A stretch of DNA of 34,276 bases from Parcubacteria group bacterium (GCA_016181845.1 JACOYO010000003.1:80185-114460), one strand, 5' to 3'; positions 9,625 to 19,153 are shown, numbered from the stretch's first letter. Numbers and translations: made by a program. Notes: generated by a model not told the origin, from the sequence alone.

Positions 9625-10569
9625 ATGGCGAAAGAGGTGAAGAATATGATTGATATGCGTATAGCGCAAAAAAAGAAAATAAAGCCATTTATTACCGCCA
9701 TAATCGGACCGACATCGTCCGGAAAAAGCGATATCGCTGTGCTCTTGGCGGAAACATTCGGCGGAGAAGTCGTCTCTGCGGATTCACGGCAAGTGTATCG
9801 CGGGCTTGATATCGGCACTGGGAAAATTACCAAACAAGAAATGCGTGGCGTCCCACACCACTTGCTTGATATCGCGAGCGCTACTCGCCGCTTCACTGCT
9901 TCTCTCTATCAGAAAAAAGCCCGGCGCGCCGTGAGTCAAATCCTCAACCGCGGGAACATCCCCATTGTCTGCGGCGGCACCGGATTTTACGTAGACACAT
10001 TTTTGAAAGGTCTTTCGTTACCGGAAGTACCGCCAAATCGCCCATTGCGCCAGGCACTTGAAAAAAAATCGACACAAGAACTTTTTGAAATACTCTGTGC
10101 TCTTGACTCTCGTCGCGCCAAAACAATTGACCGAAAAAATCCAAGGCGTCTGGTGCGCGCGATAGAAATCGCTACCGCATTGGGAGAAGTGCCGCCGGTA
10201 ACGCACGCGCCTGCTGTGCCAGCACCAGTCCTCACTATCGGCATCGTCATTCCGGATAAGAAATTGAAAAAAAATATTCATGCGCGGTTGTTAAAACGAG
10301 TGAAATTAGGAATGATTTCTGAAGCGCGCCGCCTGCATAACAACGGCCTATCGTGGAAGCGGTTTGATGAGCTCGGATTGGAGTATAGATTCCTCGCGCG
10401 CTATTTGCAGAAAAAAATGCGCAAGCAAGAAATGCTCACGCAACTTGAAACTGCTATCAACCAATACGCCAAGCGGCAAAAACAATGGTTCAAACGCGAC
10501 CCTTCTATCGTATGGGTGAAAAATGCCAAAGAGGCAATGCGGACGGTCAAAAAATTTGTTGCTTGTTGA
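9625..10569 (+). CDS. miaA: tRNA dimethylallyltransferase
   Basis: 314 aa; IIGPTSSGKSDIAVLLAETFGGEVVSADSRQVYRGLDIGTGK, GVPHHLLDI, CGGTGFYVD, RRLVRAIE, QYAKRQKQWFKRD. Confidence 0.97.
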   Translation: MAKEVKNMIDMRIAQKKKIKPFITAIIGPTSSGKSDIAVLLAETFGGEVVSADSRQVYRGLDIGTGKITKQEMRGVPHHLLDIASATRRFTASLYQKKARRAVSQILNRGNIPIVCGGTGFYVDTFLKGLSLPEVPPNRPLRQALEKKSTQELFEILCALDSRRAKTIDRKNPRRLVRAIEIATALGEVPPVTHAPAVPAPVLTIGIVIPDKKLKKNIHARLLKRVKLGMISEARRLHNNGLSWKRFDELGLEYRFLARYLQKKMRKQEMLTQLETAINQYAKRQKQWFKRDPSIVWVKNAKEAMRTVKKFVAC

Positions 10570-10701
10570 TTTTTAAGCTGTTTAGGAATAGTTTGAAAAG
10601 AGAGATAAAAAGTCGCATTGCTATCGTGATATGCGTAGCTCGCAGATTGATAAAGAGCCATATCGCCATACAGTGAAACACCAATAAGCAACGGAGGGGT
10701 T

Positions 10702-11163
10702 ATGAAGAATATGCATCCGATACGCTTTGTGTTGATTGTTTTTTTCATCCATCTCTTGTTCGGTTTTTTGACACAATCTCTGGTGCGGGCGGCAAATAAT
10801 AAAATCACCGTTTTGGAAGAGACTGCGGACGGTAAAGTGATCGCCATCCCAACCATCGGCATCAAACGCGGTTTACTGCCTACGAACGAAGACGGGCTCA
10901 TCATTATAGAAGTGGATAAGCAAGGCCCATTGCGGTGGATGATGCGTGATACAAAATTGATGTCGGTAACATGGAACAGACAGGAGATTCCGATGAATGA
11001 ATGGGCTATTCCAGCATTGGACTTCATTACCAAACATCAAGAGATTTTTGTGCATTTTTTGCGCCCAGGGGACATTGACGAAAAAAAAATTGAAACTCGG
11101 AATGTAGATATTCTTTTTAGTATATACCTAACTCCAAACTACACCGATTATTCTTCAAAATAA
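10702..11163 (+). CDS. hypothetical secreted/membrane-anchored protein
   Basis: 153 aa; hydrophobic N-terminal segment FVLIVFFIHLLFGFL; preceded by ggagggg SD-like sequence at ~10693. Confidence 0.7.
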   Translation: MKNMHPIRFVLIVFFIHLLFGFLTQSLVRAANNKITVLEETADGKVIAIPTIGIKRGLLPTNEDGLIIIEVDKQGPLRWMMRDTKLMSVTWNRQEIPMNEWAIPALDFITKHQEIFVHFLRPGDIDEKKIETRNVDILFSIYLTPNYTDYSSK

Positions 11164-11228
11164 TAGGAGTTAAATCGGATACGCGAAAAGCGCGTATCCG
11201 GTTTTTATGTGGATAAAATGTGCTAGGG

Positions 11229-11376
11229 CGGGCCCACGAGGATTCTTTCCTTACAGGAACAGTACAGTTTTCGCATCGTGCTCGCTTCGCTCCGCGCGAT
11301 ATGCTCAAACTTTTCGAATCCTCACGCAAGCCAAATTGTTGGCTTGCTGTGGGCACTTCGTTCGCTTCGCTCTCTA
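11229..11376 (-). repeat. tRNA-tail-associated structured element, type A (tRNA-Trp locus)
   Basis: Lies 3' of tRNA-Trp. Direct repeat cgggcccacgaggattc at 11229-11245 and 11377-11393; reverse-complement T-arm copy at 11313-11323; hairpin GCAAGCC/GGCTTGC 11326-11347; TTCC-TGTAA-GGAA hairpin (minus strand) at 11247-11259. Confidence 0.85.
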
Positions 11377-11447
11377 CGGGCCCACGAGGATTCGAACCTC
11401 GGTCAACGGTTTTGGAGACCGCTATTCTACCACTGAACTATAGGCCC
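11377..11447 (-). tRNA. tRNA-Trp (anticodon CCA)
   Basis: Minus: GGGCCTATAGTTCAGTGGTAGAATAGCGGTCTCCAAAACCGTTGACCGAGGTTCGAATCCTCGTGGGCCCG; cloverleaf pairs by eye. Confidence 0.94.
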
Positions 11448-11494
11448 TTGTATTCACTCTTTTAAAAAACATATATATCATAGCGCAGAACATA

Positions 11495-11518
11495 AAAACT
11501 CCCAAACGCGGGAGTTTT
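11495..11518. terminator. hairpin terminator
   Basis: AAAACTCCC-AAACGC-GGGAGTTTT between tRNA-Trp and rpmG. Confidence 0.7.
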
Positions 11519-11546
11519 ATAGGTAACATAAAAATAGAGAGGTCTC

Positions 11547-11705
11547 CTATTTCTTCACCTCTTTGTGAGCGACGTGCTTTCGGCACCATCGGCAAAATTT
11601 CTTGAGCTCGATTTTTCGCTCAACCAATTTTTTATTTTTCCGGCTCCAATAATTGATGCGTTTGCATTTTGAGCAGGCAAGTTTTATCAATTGTTTCTGC
11701 GCCAT
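11547..11705 (-). CDS. rpmG: 50S ribosomal protein L33 (missed by the supplied ORF track because it is short)
   Basis: Minus translation MAQKQLIKLACSKCKRINYWSRKNKKLVERKIELKKFCRWCRKHVAHKEVKK; CxxC...CxxC of L33. Confidence 0.9.
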   Translation of the reverse strand: MAQKQLIKLACSKCKRINYWSRKNKKLVERKIELKKFCRWCRKHVAHKEVKK

Positions 11706-11740
11706 ATGTTTGAGTACTCTATCAAATATCAGGTAAAAAG

Positions 11741-11777
11741 AAAAGCCCCCAAGAATTACCGGTCTTGGTGGGCTTTT
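11741..11777. terminator. hairpin terminator
   Basis: AAAAGCCCCCAAGA...TCTTGGTGGGCTTTTTT. Confidence 0.75.
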
Positions 11778-12781
11778 TTGTCCATTGTTTTTAATGTTTT
11801 GAAAACTCTTTTGCGGATTTCCCCGTCAAAGAGCCCGCGCAGTACCCCGCGTATAACAAACCACACATTCGCTGGTCGTTCTGCCATGCGGCGCATAAAA
11901 TACGGAAACCAACGCGTCCCATACGGGACATAAATGCGCATCTTGTATCCTTCTTTCACCAGCCGATGCTGTTCTTGCACACACATGCCGTAGAGCATTT
12001 GAAATTCAAACGTGTTTTTGGGCAACGCCATCTGTTCAAGCACATGTTTGGCATGCTTAATCAGAATCTGGTCATGCGTGCCGATAGCAAGATGATTGCC
12101 CCGCGCACAGACATCCTCGCGGGCAAAATAGTTTATAAGCATAGCACACACGCCGCGGATACTCTCCATATGTTGATACGCAACGAGCGGAGATTCTTTA
12201 TACGCCCCTTTGACCAGTCTGATTGCCACTCCTTCTTCGGCAAGCTTTTCTATATCGCATTCATGCGTACGATGCAGATACGCCTGAAGAGCGAGCCGAA
12301 AAGAAACCATAGGATATTTTTTCAGCAACATTCTAAACACTTCAATCGTGTTTTCAGTGTCTTCGCTACCCTCCATGTCTATTTCAATGGCAATACCGTA
12401 TTGCTCGGCGGTCTCCGCAATACGGCAGATGTTGGCATCGCAACATGTTCTGCCGATAGACAACCCGACATGCGAGAGTTTGATGGAAATACTCGCGCGA
12501 AGCTTTTCATCATGAATGCGGCGAATGAGCGTTTGATATTCTGAAACAACCTCATCGATTTTTTCGGAAGCGATGACGCTCTCGCCCAAAATATCAATAG
12601 TCGCGGCGCACCCGTCTTTGTTGAGTTCTTTCACAACGTCAACCGCCTCATCCATTGTCTCGCCGGCGACAAAAGCCCGCGATATCGGATGGAGAATGTG
12701 GCAATGAACGGCAAACAAGTTCAATAGACGATTTTTTGAAAAACCAATAAATAGTTTTTTCATTACGTTCTCAAGAAACAT
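11756..12781 (-). CDS. proline dehydrogenase family protein (FAD-dependent TIM barrel)
   Basis: 341 aa; SIKLSHVGLSIG, IEIDMEGSEDTENT, LALQAYLHRT, RLVKGAYKES, NHLAIGTHDQ, FEFQMLYGM are PRODH-family motifs. Confidence 0.88.
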   Translation of the reverse strand: MFLENVMKKLFIGFSKNRLLNLFAVHCHILHPISRAFVAGETMDEAVDVVKELNKDGCAATIDILGESVIASEKIDEVVSEYQTLIRRIHDEKLRASISIKLSHVGLSIGRTCCDANICRIAETAEQYGIAIEIDMEGSEDTENTIEVFRMLLKKYPMVSFRLALQAYLHRTHECDIEKLAEEGVAIRLVKGAYKESPLVAYQHMESIRGVCAMLINYFAREDVCARGNHLAIGTHDQILIKHAKHVLEQMALPKNTFEFQMLYGMCVQEQHRLVKEGYKMRIYVPYGTRWFPYFMRRMAERPANVWFVIRGVLRGLFDGEIRKRVFKTLKTMDKKAHQDR

Positions 12782-12974
12782 GGCTTCCTCGCCTCCTTTT
12801 TTTGATTTTTTCTTTTGCTATTTTACCATATTTAATTTATAAAGTAAAGATTTTATCATTCCAGCAAAGGCAGGGCCTTTGTTTCTCTTTGGCATATTTG
12901 CTCTGTTGTTGATTAAAAGGTATAGTATACTAGCGTTTTTGTGCGCGTTAGCTAACCTTACCAAAGAATACATT

Positions 12975-13058
12975 GCGTCGGTGGCGGAGTGGTCAATCGC
13001 AGCAGACTGTAAATCTGCCGGCCTTAGGCCTACGCAGGTTCGAATCCTGCCCGGCGCA
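12975..13058 (+). tRNA. tRNA-Tyr (anticodon GTA)
   Basis: GCGTCGG...CCGGCGC acceptor, loop CTGTAAA, long variable arm, GCAGGTTCGAATCCTGC T-arm. Confidence 0.94.
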
Positions 13059-13220
13059 TTCGGAGCGAAGCGGAGAATGAGACGGAGAAAGTCGCCTGCG
13101 CGACTTTCGTGCAGGATTCGAAAAGTTTGAGCATATCGCGCGGAGTCCAGTTCTCAAACCAGACGAGCACGATGCGAAAACTGTACCGTTCCTGTAAGGA
13201 AAGAATCCTGCCCGGCGCAT
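13059..13220 (+). repeat. tRNA-tail-associated structured element, type A (tRNA-Tyr locus)
   Basis: Direct repeat gaatcctgcccggcgcat at 13042-13059 and 13203-13220; hairpin GAAAGTCGC/GCGACTTTC 13087-13108; inverted T-arm gcaggattcgaa 13111-13122; conserved AAGTTTGAGCATATCGCGCGGAG and GATGCGAAAACTGTACCG-TTCC-TGTAA-GGAA to 13201. Confidence 0.87.
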
Positions 13221-13324
13221 CATTTAAGAAATTGTTCGAAATTAAGAATATGAAGTGATTTTGCGGAAGGCAAAATCATAGTGTGCATAGACCTAGCATA
13301 TATATCTACATAATTTATAAATGT

Positions 13325-13495
13325 ATGAAAATATTTTTCAAAAATATAGGCATACTTTTTATCTTTTTCAGTATTGTACCAATTCTTCTAATGTTTGGTG
13401 ATGGATTTAAAATGGAAACTGCAATCATAAGTCTTTTTTCTTTTGCGCTAGGAATAACTTTATTAATAACTAATAAAGAAATTCTAAAAAAATAA
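13325..13495 (+). CDS. small two-TM membrane protein
   Basis: MKIFFKNIGILFIFFSIVPILLMFGDGFKMETAIISLFSFALGITLLITNKEILKK; internal ATG at 13325 of ORF 13283..13495. Confidence 0.55.
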   Translation: MKIFFKNIGILFIFFSIVPILLMFGDGFKMETAIISLFSFALGITLLITNKEILKK

Positions 13496-13496
13496 A

Positions 13497-13877
13497 ATGT
13501 TTCCATATTATAAATTTTTATTCCAACGAGCAAACTACCCAGAAAATTGGGACGGATTAAGAAAAGCGGTTTATCGTCGTGATAGATGGCAATGTCAAAA
13601 ATGTGGTATTAAAAATACTCAACTTCACGCGCACCATCAAACTCCATTGTCTATTGGCGGCTCAAACGATACGAGCAATCTCATTACTCTTTGCAAAAAT
13701 TGCCATATTGATTCCCACCCACACATGTGGCTAAAACGATGGAAAGAAAGCAATCCTCAAGCTGTGCTTGCGCTTCGTATTGTTACTCTTTCCACAGTAA
13801 TTTCATTACTCATAATATTTGGTTTTAGTTGGTGGAAAATTATAGCTTTAATTATTATATTCCAGTATTTATTCTGA
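13497..13877 (+). CDS. HNH endonuclease with C-terminal TM segment(s)
   Basis: 126 aa; RRDRWQCQKCGIKNTQLHAHHQTPLSIGGSNDTSNLITLCKNCHIDSHPH is a canonical HNH; then VTLSTVISLLIIFGFSWWKIIALIIIFQYLF hydrophobic tail. Confidence 0.87.
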   Translation: MFPYYKFLFQRANYPENWDGLRKAVYRRDRWQCQKCGIKNTQLHAHHQTPLSIGGSNDTSNLITLCKNCHIDSHPHMWLKRWKESNPQAVLALRIVTLSTVISLLIIFGFSWWKIIALIIIFQYLF

Positions 13878-13920
13878 TTTAAGAGTTAATATACAGTCAA
13901 AGAAAAACTTAAATTGTATT

Positions 13921-14448
13921 ATGAAAAAATCTGTAAACAACGTCGCGTATATAGACGGAGCAAATCTACACCACGGCATAAAACAGCTTGATTGGAATTT
14001 TGATTACGGTCGTTTCCGCGTATGGCTTCAAGAAAAATATAGCGTCACACAGACATATTTATTTCTCGGGATGGTGCCTAGGTATAAAGACCTTTATACC
14101 CAACTACAGGAATTTGGGTACACCCTTGTTTTCAAAGAAGTAATTTTTGATGGGGAGGGTAAGGCAAAAGGTAATTGTGACGCTGATATTGTTGTATCTG
14201 CGATGCAAAACGCATACGAGAATAGATTTGATAAAGCAATTCTTGTTTCAAGCGACGGAGATTATACTCCGCTTGTAAAGTTTTTAATGAGTAAAAATAA
14301 AATGGCGACTATCATATCGCCATACGAAACAAAAAAATGCTCCGTTTTGTTGAAAAGAACCGGTGTAAAAATTGCTTATATCACTGAACAGCAAACGATT
14401 CTAGAAACCCAAAAAGAAAAAGCCCCCGATGCGGACGAAACCGCATAA
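13921..14448 (+). CDS. NYN-domain (LabA/DUF88-like) PIN-fold protein
   Basis: 175 aa; VAYIDGANLHHGI, KGNCDADIVVSAMQNA, KAILVSSDGDYTPLVKFLMSKNK. Confidence 0.88.
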   Translation: MKKSVNNVAYIDGANLHHGIKQLDWNFDYGRFRVWLQEKYSVTQTYLFLGMVPRYKDLYTQLQEFGYTLVFKEVIFDGEGKAKGNCDADIVVSAMQNAYENRFDKAILVSSDGDYTPLVKFLMSKNKMATIISPYETKKCSVLLKRTGVKIAYITEQQTILETQKEKAPDADETA

Positions 14449-14460
14449 GGGTCTTTTTCG
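14416..14460 (+). terminator. terminator overlapping 3' end of NYN gene
   Basis: AAAAAGCCCCCGATGCGG-acgaaa-CCGCATaaGGGTCTTTTT. Confidence 0.7.
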
Positions 14461-14574
14461 TAAGGATATTATGTATATACCAGGTTTTTATAAAAAAAGC
14501 AAGTTATCCACAGTAGAATGTAAATAATGCCTCTTCTAATGATCACTAAATTACTTCTAGTGATATTTTTATGT

Positions 14575-17289
14575 TTAAGCGCTCACCTTCTCTTTCTTGT
14601 CCTCCGAAGATTTTTCGCTAGCTTTTTTAGAGCCTCCCGCACCGGGCCCCAGCTTCTCAACACCAATAATGATGTCGTTATCTTTGACATCAATCAAAAG
14701 CGCGCCGCCTTTGAGCATGTTTTTGGAAATCATCAGGTTCGCAATCGGATTTAGAATCTTGTTTTGAATCAAACGCTTAAGCGGACGAGCGCCGTAGTGC
14801 GGGTCATACCCTTCTTTTGCCAAGTACGTCATCGCGCTGTCGGTAACCGTTATCGTGATTTCTTTTTCTGTCAGACGCTGTTTGACGAGCTCAATTTGTT
14901 TGCCGACAATTTCGCGCACAACAATTTCAGAAAGAATATCAAAAATGATAATGCCATCGAGCCGGTTCAAAAACTCCGGTCGGAAATGGTCTTTCAAGCT
15001 TGCCATCACCTTGCTCTTTGCTTCCGTGTAATCTTCTTTCGCGTTGGTATTGGTGAAGCCGATAGATTCCATTTTATCAATATGCTGGGCGCCGATGTTT
15101 GAGGTCATCACGATGATGGTGTTTTTGAAGTTCACAGTTCTGCCTTTCGCGTCCGTGAGTCGTCCGTTATCAAGCACCTGCAAGAGGATATTGAACACTT
15201 CAGGATGCGCTTTTTCTATTTCATCAAACAAAATGACCGAGTACGGGCGATGGCGGACTTTTTCGGTGAAATCACCTCCTTCTTCGTGGCCAACATATCC
15301 TGGCGGCGAACCGATGAGTTTTGATACCGAATGCTTTTCCATAAATTCCGACATGTCCACGCGGATGAGCGCCTTTTCATCATTAAACATAAATTCCGCG
15401 AGCGCTTTGGTGAGCTCGGTCTTGCCGACGCCCGTTGGTCCAAGGAAAATAAACGAGCCGATCGGGCGCTCCGGGTCTGAAATGCCGACGCGCGAACGCT
15501 TCACTGCATTGGCAATCTCCGTGATAGCGGCGTCTTGCCCCACCACCCGATGTCTAAGCGATTCTTCAATGCGGCTCAATTTTTGCACTTCTTCCTCAAG
15601 CATGCGTACCACAGGCACTCCGGTCCAGCGCGACACGATATCGGCAATATCGCTCTCTTCAATTTCTTCGCGCAAAATCCGGCGCGATTGCTGAAGTTTT
15701 TTCAAGCGGCCTGTCTTTTGCGAAAGTTCTTTTTCAAGCGATGGAATTTTCCCATAGCGGATTTCAGCCGCGGCAGAAAGGTCTACGCGAAGCTCGGCGT
15801 TTTCCGCTTCAACCCGTAATCGGTCGAGTTCTTTTTTTACATCGCGGATATTTGCCAAAATAGTTTTTTCATTTTTCCATTTCAATTCAAGCTCGCGGGT
15901 TTTTTCTTTGAGGTCTCCGATGTCTTTGTCTATTTTTTTGACGCGCGCTTTTGCTTTCTTTGCTTTGGCGCTCGCGGCATCTGCCGACTCTTTTTTGAGC
16001 GCTTCTTTTTCTATCTCAAGCCGCATAATCTTTCTGTGCGCGTCTTCAAGCTCTGCCGGTTTGTTTTCAAGCGCGATGCGAAGCGAGGAAGCCGCCTCGT
16101 CAATCAAATCAACAGCCTTGTCCGGCAAATAGCGTTCGGTAATGTAGCGACTGGAAAGCTGTACCGCCGCGACGATAGCATCATCGGTAATTTTGACACC
16201 ATGGTATAGCTCGTACTTATCTTTAACGCCACGCAAAATAGCGACCGCATCTTCAATAGACGGTTCAGAGACTTGCACCGGCTGAAAGCGCCGCGTCAGC
16301 GCAGGGTCTTTTTCAATATATTTTTGATACTCTTTGAGCGTAGTCGCACCGATGACTTTGAGCTCGCCTCGCGCAAGCGCGGGCTTCAGCATGTTTGAAG
16401 CGTCCATAGAGCCCTCCGCGGCTCCAGCGCCAACAATCGTGTGCAGTTCGTCAATAAAAAGAATAATCTGCCCTTCGGCGCGCGTAATTTCTTTCATAAT
16501 CGCTTTCAAGCGCTCTTCAAATTCGCCTCGGTATTTGGTGCCAGCGATAAGCGAGCCCAAGTCGAGAGATACCAATTGTTTGTCTTTGAGCGACTCGGGC
16601 ACTTCGCCTTTTGCCATGCGCACCGCAAGCCCTTCGACGATAGCCGTCTTGCCGACGCCTGCCTCTCCGATAAGCACCGGATTATTTTTTGTCCGCCGTG
16701 AAATGATTTGAATCACCCGACGTATTTCCTCGTCTCTGCCGATGACTGGGTCGAGCTTGTCTTCCGCGGCAAGTTTGGTGAGATTACGCGTGTATTTTTC
16801 AAGCGCCCGAAATTTTTTGGCCGCGGTCGCGTCACTCACATTGCCTTGCTTGATTTCCTCAAGCACGCGGACCACTTCTTCTTTGGTAATTCGAAACCGC
16901 GCCAATATTTCGCGCGCGTGCCCAGGAACGTCAATGACCGCGAGAAACAAATGCTCGGTTGATACAAATTCGTCTTTGAACGCCGCCGCGATTTTGCCAG
17001 CGCTATCAAGCACCCGCGCAAATTCAGGGGTCAAATACATTTGGTATGAAGGAGAAAGAATAGTGCCTGCTTCCGGCGCTTCAATCGCTTCAAGCAAAGT
17101 ATCGGAAAGAAGCATCGTGTCAATTTCCAATTTATCAAGAATGGAGAGCACCATGCTTTCTTCCTGCAAAATGAGCGCCGTCAAAAGGTGCACTGGATTC
17201 ACATGATTTTGCCCGCGTTCAATCGCAAGCTCGTGAGCCCGCTTCACCGCTTCTTTTGCTTTTGATGTGAAATTATTGAAAGGAAACAT
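14575..17289 (-). CDS. clpB: ATP-dependent chaperone ClpB (Hsp100)
   Basis: 904 aa; two AAA+ Walker motifs ([28 protein letters not shown]), Clp_N repeats, long coiled-coil middle domain, [10 protein letters not shown]. Confidence 0.94.
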   Translation of the reverse strand: MFPFNNFTSKAKEAVKRAHELAIERGQNHVNPVHLLTALILQEESMVLSILDKLEIDTMLLSDTLLEAIEAPEAGTILSPSYQMYLTPEFARVLDSAGKIAAAFKDEFVSTEHLFLAVIDVPGHAREILARFRITKEEVVRVLEEIKQGNVSDATAAKKFRALEKYTRNLTKLAAEDKLDPVIGRDEEIRRVIQIISRRTKNNPVLIGEAGVGKTAIVEGLAVRMAKGEVPESLKDKQLVSLDLGSLIAGTKYRGEFEERLKAIMKEITRAEGQIILFIDELHTIVGAGAAEGSMDASNMLKPALARGELKVIGATTLKEYQKYIEKDPALTRRFQPVQVSEPSIEDAVAILRGVKDKYELYHGVKITDDAIVAAVQLSSRYITERYLPDKAVDLIDEAASSLRIALENKPAELEDAHRKIMRLEIEKEALKKESADAASAKAKKAKARVKKIDKDIGDLKEKTRELELKWKNEKTILANIRDVKKELDRLRVEAENAELRVDLSAAAEIRYGKIPSLEKELSQKTGRLKKLQQSRRILREEIEESDIADIVSRWTGVPVVRMLEEEVQKLSRIEESLRHRVVGQDAAITEIANAVKRSRVGISDPERPIGSFIFLGPTGVGKTELTKALAEFMFNDEKALIRVDMSEFMEKHSVSKLIGSPPGYVGHEEGGDFTEKVRHRPYSVILFDEIEKAHPEVFNILLQVLDNGRLTDAKGRTVNFKNTIIVMTSNIGAQHIDKMESIGFTNTNAKEDYTEAKSKVMASLKDHFRPEFLNRLDGIIIFDILSEIVVREIVGKQIELVKQRLTEKEITITVTDSAMTYLAKEGYDPHYGARPLKRLIQNKILNPIANLMISKNMLKGGALLIDVKDNDIIIGVEKLGPGAGGSKKASEKSSEDKKEKVSA

Positions 17290-17361
17290 ATATTATATAT
17301 TTAATATACTTATTGATTTTATAAGTAATATCTTGCCATATTTATATTGGCTAGTCAAGCA

Positions 17362-18303
17362 TCATGGTTTTGCTTGCGAAGACGGTGCAAGAGCGTTCAA
17401 CAACGAGGTAATCAGGTCAGATGGAACTGCAAACGCGCGATTCCCGCGTACAATGTTCATGCCCACTACTTCTCCTTCCGTGTTGATGAGAGGCCCTCCG
17501 GAGCTTTCGGACGAAAGCGCTATATTAGTATATATGGCACTGATACTCTGCGCGGTAGTATCTTTGACGCTATCTCCTTCTTCCGCTTTTTCAATCGTAC
17601 TGTTTTGTTCAATACGTGAAATAATGCCGGTTGATATCTCGTCGCCCATTTTACCGCCAAACGCGATAACGCTTTGCCCTAGTTTTATCGCCGACATACT
17701 GCCAAAAGAAACTGGAACAAATTGAGATTCAGCTTGAATCCCGACTGCTTGTTTTACAGAATCAATAATTTTTTGCCCGTCTGTTTTATTTTCAGCCGGT
17801 GCCTGCTCTGTTGCATGGAGACGCAAGAGTGTTATGAATTCGCTGGTTGTTGCAATATCAGCGTTAAATGATTTGCCGTCAGGAAAGCGCGCCTGGTATG
17901 ATGACACCCCAGCGCTTAGTATGCCGCTGTCAACCGCAACATATCCATCACTTGAGACAAGAAACCCGATTCCGCTTTTTGGAAGAGCAATATCCACCGC
18001 ATCAGTATTTTGCGTATTTGCAGACCCCGTGACCAGTGCAATATGCGGCACATTCTTATCCACGGCATTCACAATCAAATCTTCTTCTTTCACCACCACT
18101 TTCACTTCTTTAGTGATGACGCTTGCAGGCTGTATCACTCGCTCAATCGTCTTTTCAACAACACGATTGAGCGTCTGCGTGATTGCAGGCGGCGCTTGGT
18201 CCATGAGCGTTACGGTCGTGATACCGGTCGCGATGGAGGTGACAAAGCTCACAAAGAGCGTGAGCAAGACAATTTGTGTTTTATTTAGTTCTTCTATTTT
18301 CAT
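17362..18303 (-). CDS. trypsin-fold (DegP/HtrA-like) membrane-anchored protein, probable pseudoprotease
   Basis: 313 aa; N-terminal TM; SGIGFLVSSDGYVAVDSG, ESSGGPLINTEGEVVGMNI, FAVPSDLI; no His at the usual TNNHV position. Confidence 0.8.
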   Translation of the reverse strand: MKIEELNKTQIVLLTLFVSFVTSIATGITTVTLMDQAPPAITQTLNRVVEKTIERVIQPASVITKEVKVVVKEEDLIVNAVDKNVPHIALVTGSANTQNTDAVDIALPKSGIGFLVSSDGYVAVDSGILSAGVSSYQARFPDGKSFNADIATTSEFITLLRLHATEQAPAENKTDGQKIIDSVKQAVGIQAESQFVPVSFGSMSAIKLGQSVIAFGGKMGDEISTGIISRIEQNSTIEKAEEGDSVKDTTAQSISAIYTNIALSSESSGGPLINTEGEVVGMNIVRGNRAFAVPSDLITSLLNALAPSSQAKP

Positions 18304-18364
18304 TGTTTTTTATTATAGAGAATAATAAAAGATTAGTCAAGCGGTTTGCAACTTTCTGCCGTAT

Positions 18365-18445
18365 AAGACGTCCGACCTCTGATGTGGTAATTATTTTATT
18401 TGCGGTCAATGCAGATGTTTTACCACTGCAGAGGTCGGACGTCTT
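18365..18445. repeat. 81-bp inverted-repeat element
   Basis: AAGACGTCCGACCTCTG (18365-18381) ... CAGAGGTCGGACGTCTT (18429-18445) perfect 17-bp arms, plus inner TGGTAA/TTACCA. Confidence 0.85.
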
Positions 18446-18460
18446 CATTCGGCGCGTATT

Positions 18461-19030
18461 TCAAGAAAATCGTTCTGATACCACGCTCCAATTGATCGCT
18501 TTCATAAACGCAACGATATAATCAGCTCGTTTCAATCCATAATCAAGCATAAAGGCGTGTTCAAAGACGTCCATGATGAGTATCGGTTCCGCTCCCGCCA
18601 AGTGGCCAACATCGTGTTCATTCACCCATGTATTAAAGAGCCGCCCACCTTTCCTGTCGTAAGAAAGCGCCGCCCAGCCGATGCCTCGCAGAGCCCCAGT
18701 GTTTTTGAAATCATTTTCCCACGCTTCGTATGAACCGAAATCAGAAACAATCTTTTTGTATAACGCGCTTTCTTGCGAGAGAGTTGCTCCAGCATCTTTT
18801 GTCATGTTTTCAAAATAGAGCTCGTGCAGTCGCATGCCGTTCCATTCCCATCCGAAGCGGCGTTTTTGTTCGGCATACTCGGGTGTCCCCGCTTGTGCTT
18901 GCGCGAGCTTCTCTGCGAGCGTATTTACATTCCCAACATATCCTTCGTAGAGCTTAAAATGATTTTCAAGCAGTGCGTCCGAAAAACCGGACGTGCCAAG
19001 CAGGTATTTGAAATCTTTTTTTTCGTACAT
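18461..19030 (-). CDS. superoxide dismutase [Fe/Mn]
   Basis: Start at MYEKKDFKYLLG; LENHFKLYEGYVGNVN, RLHELYFENM, GALRGIGWAALSYD, WVNEHDVGHLAG, DVFEHAFMLDYGLKRADYI. Confidence 0.92.
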   Translation of the reverse strand: MYEKKDFKYLLGTSGFSDALLENHFKLYEGYVGNVNTLAEKLAQAQAGTPEYAEQKRRFGWEWNGMRLHELYFENMTKDAGATLSQESALYKKIVSDFGSYEAWENDFKNTGALRGIGWAALSYDRKGGRLFNTWVNEHDVGHLAGAEPILIMDVFEHAFMLDYGLKRADYIVAFMKAINWSVVSERFS

Positions 19031-19153
19031 AGTACCTAGTTGCATTATTTTTAATAAAGGGTAAATATACATATAGTATATCACATAACCCTTACGTGAA
19101 AACCTCCCGTATGCCGTTATTTGTTTCTTGACATTTTTTCGGAGGGCTGGCTC

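Noticed and set aside
11229-11376. tRNA-tail elements as simple Rho-independent terminators
   Set aside because: Terminal hairpin has only a 4-bp stem and no T-tract; conserved core and tRNA-specific antisense exceed terminator needs.
11220-11465. Overlapping ORFs (11207-11443, 11220-11465) across the tRNA-Trp element
   Set aside because: They run through the tRNA gene and its repeat; no SD or recognisable domain. Same for 12993-13223, 25319-25558, 25637-25897 and 25855-26145.
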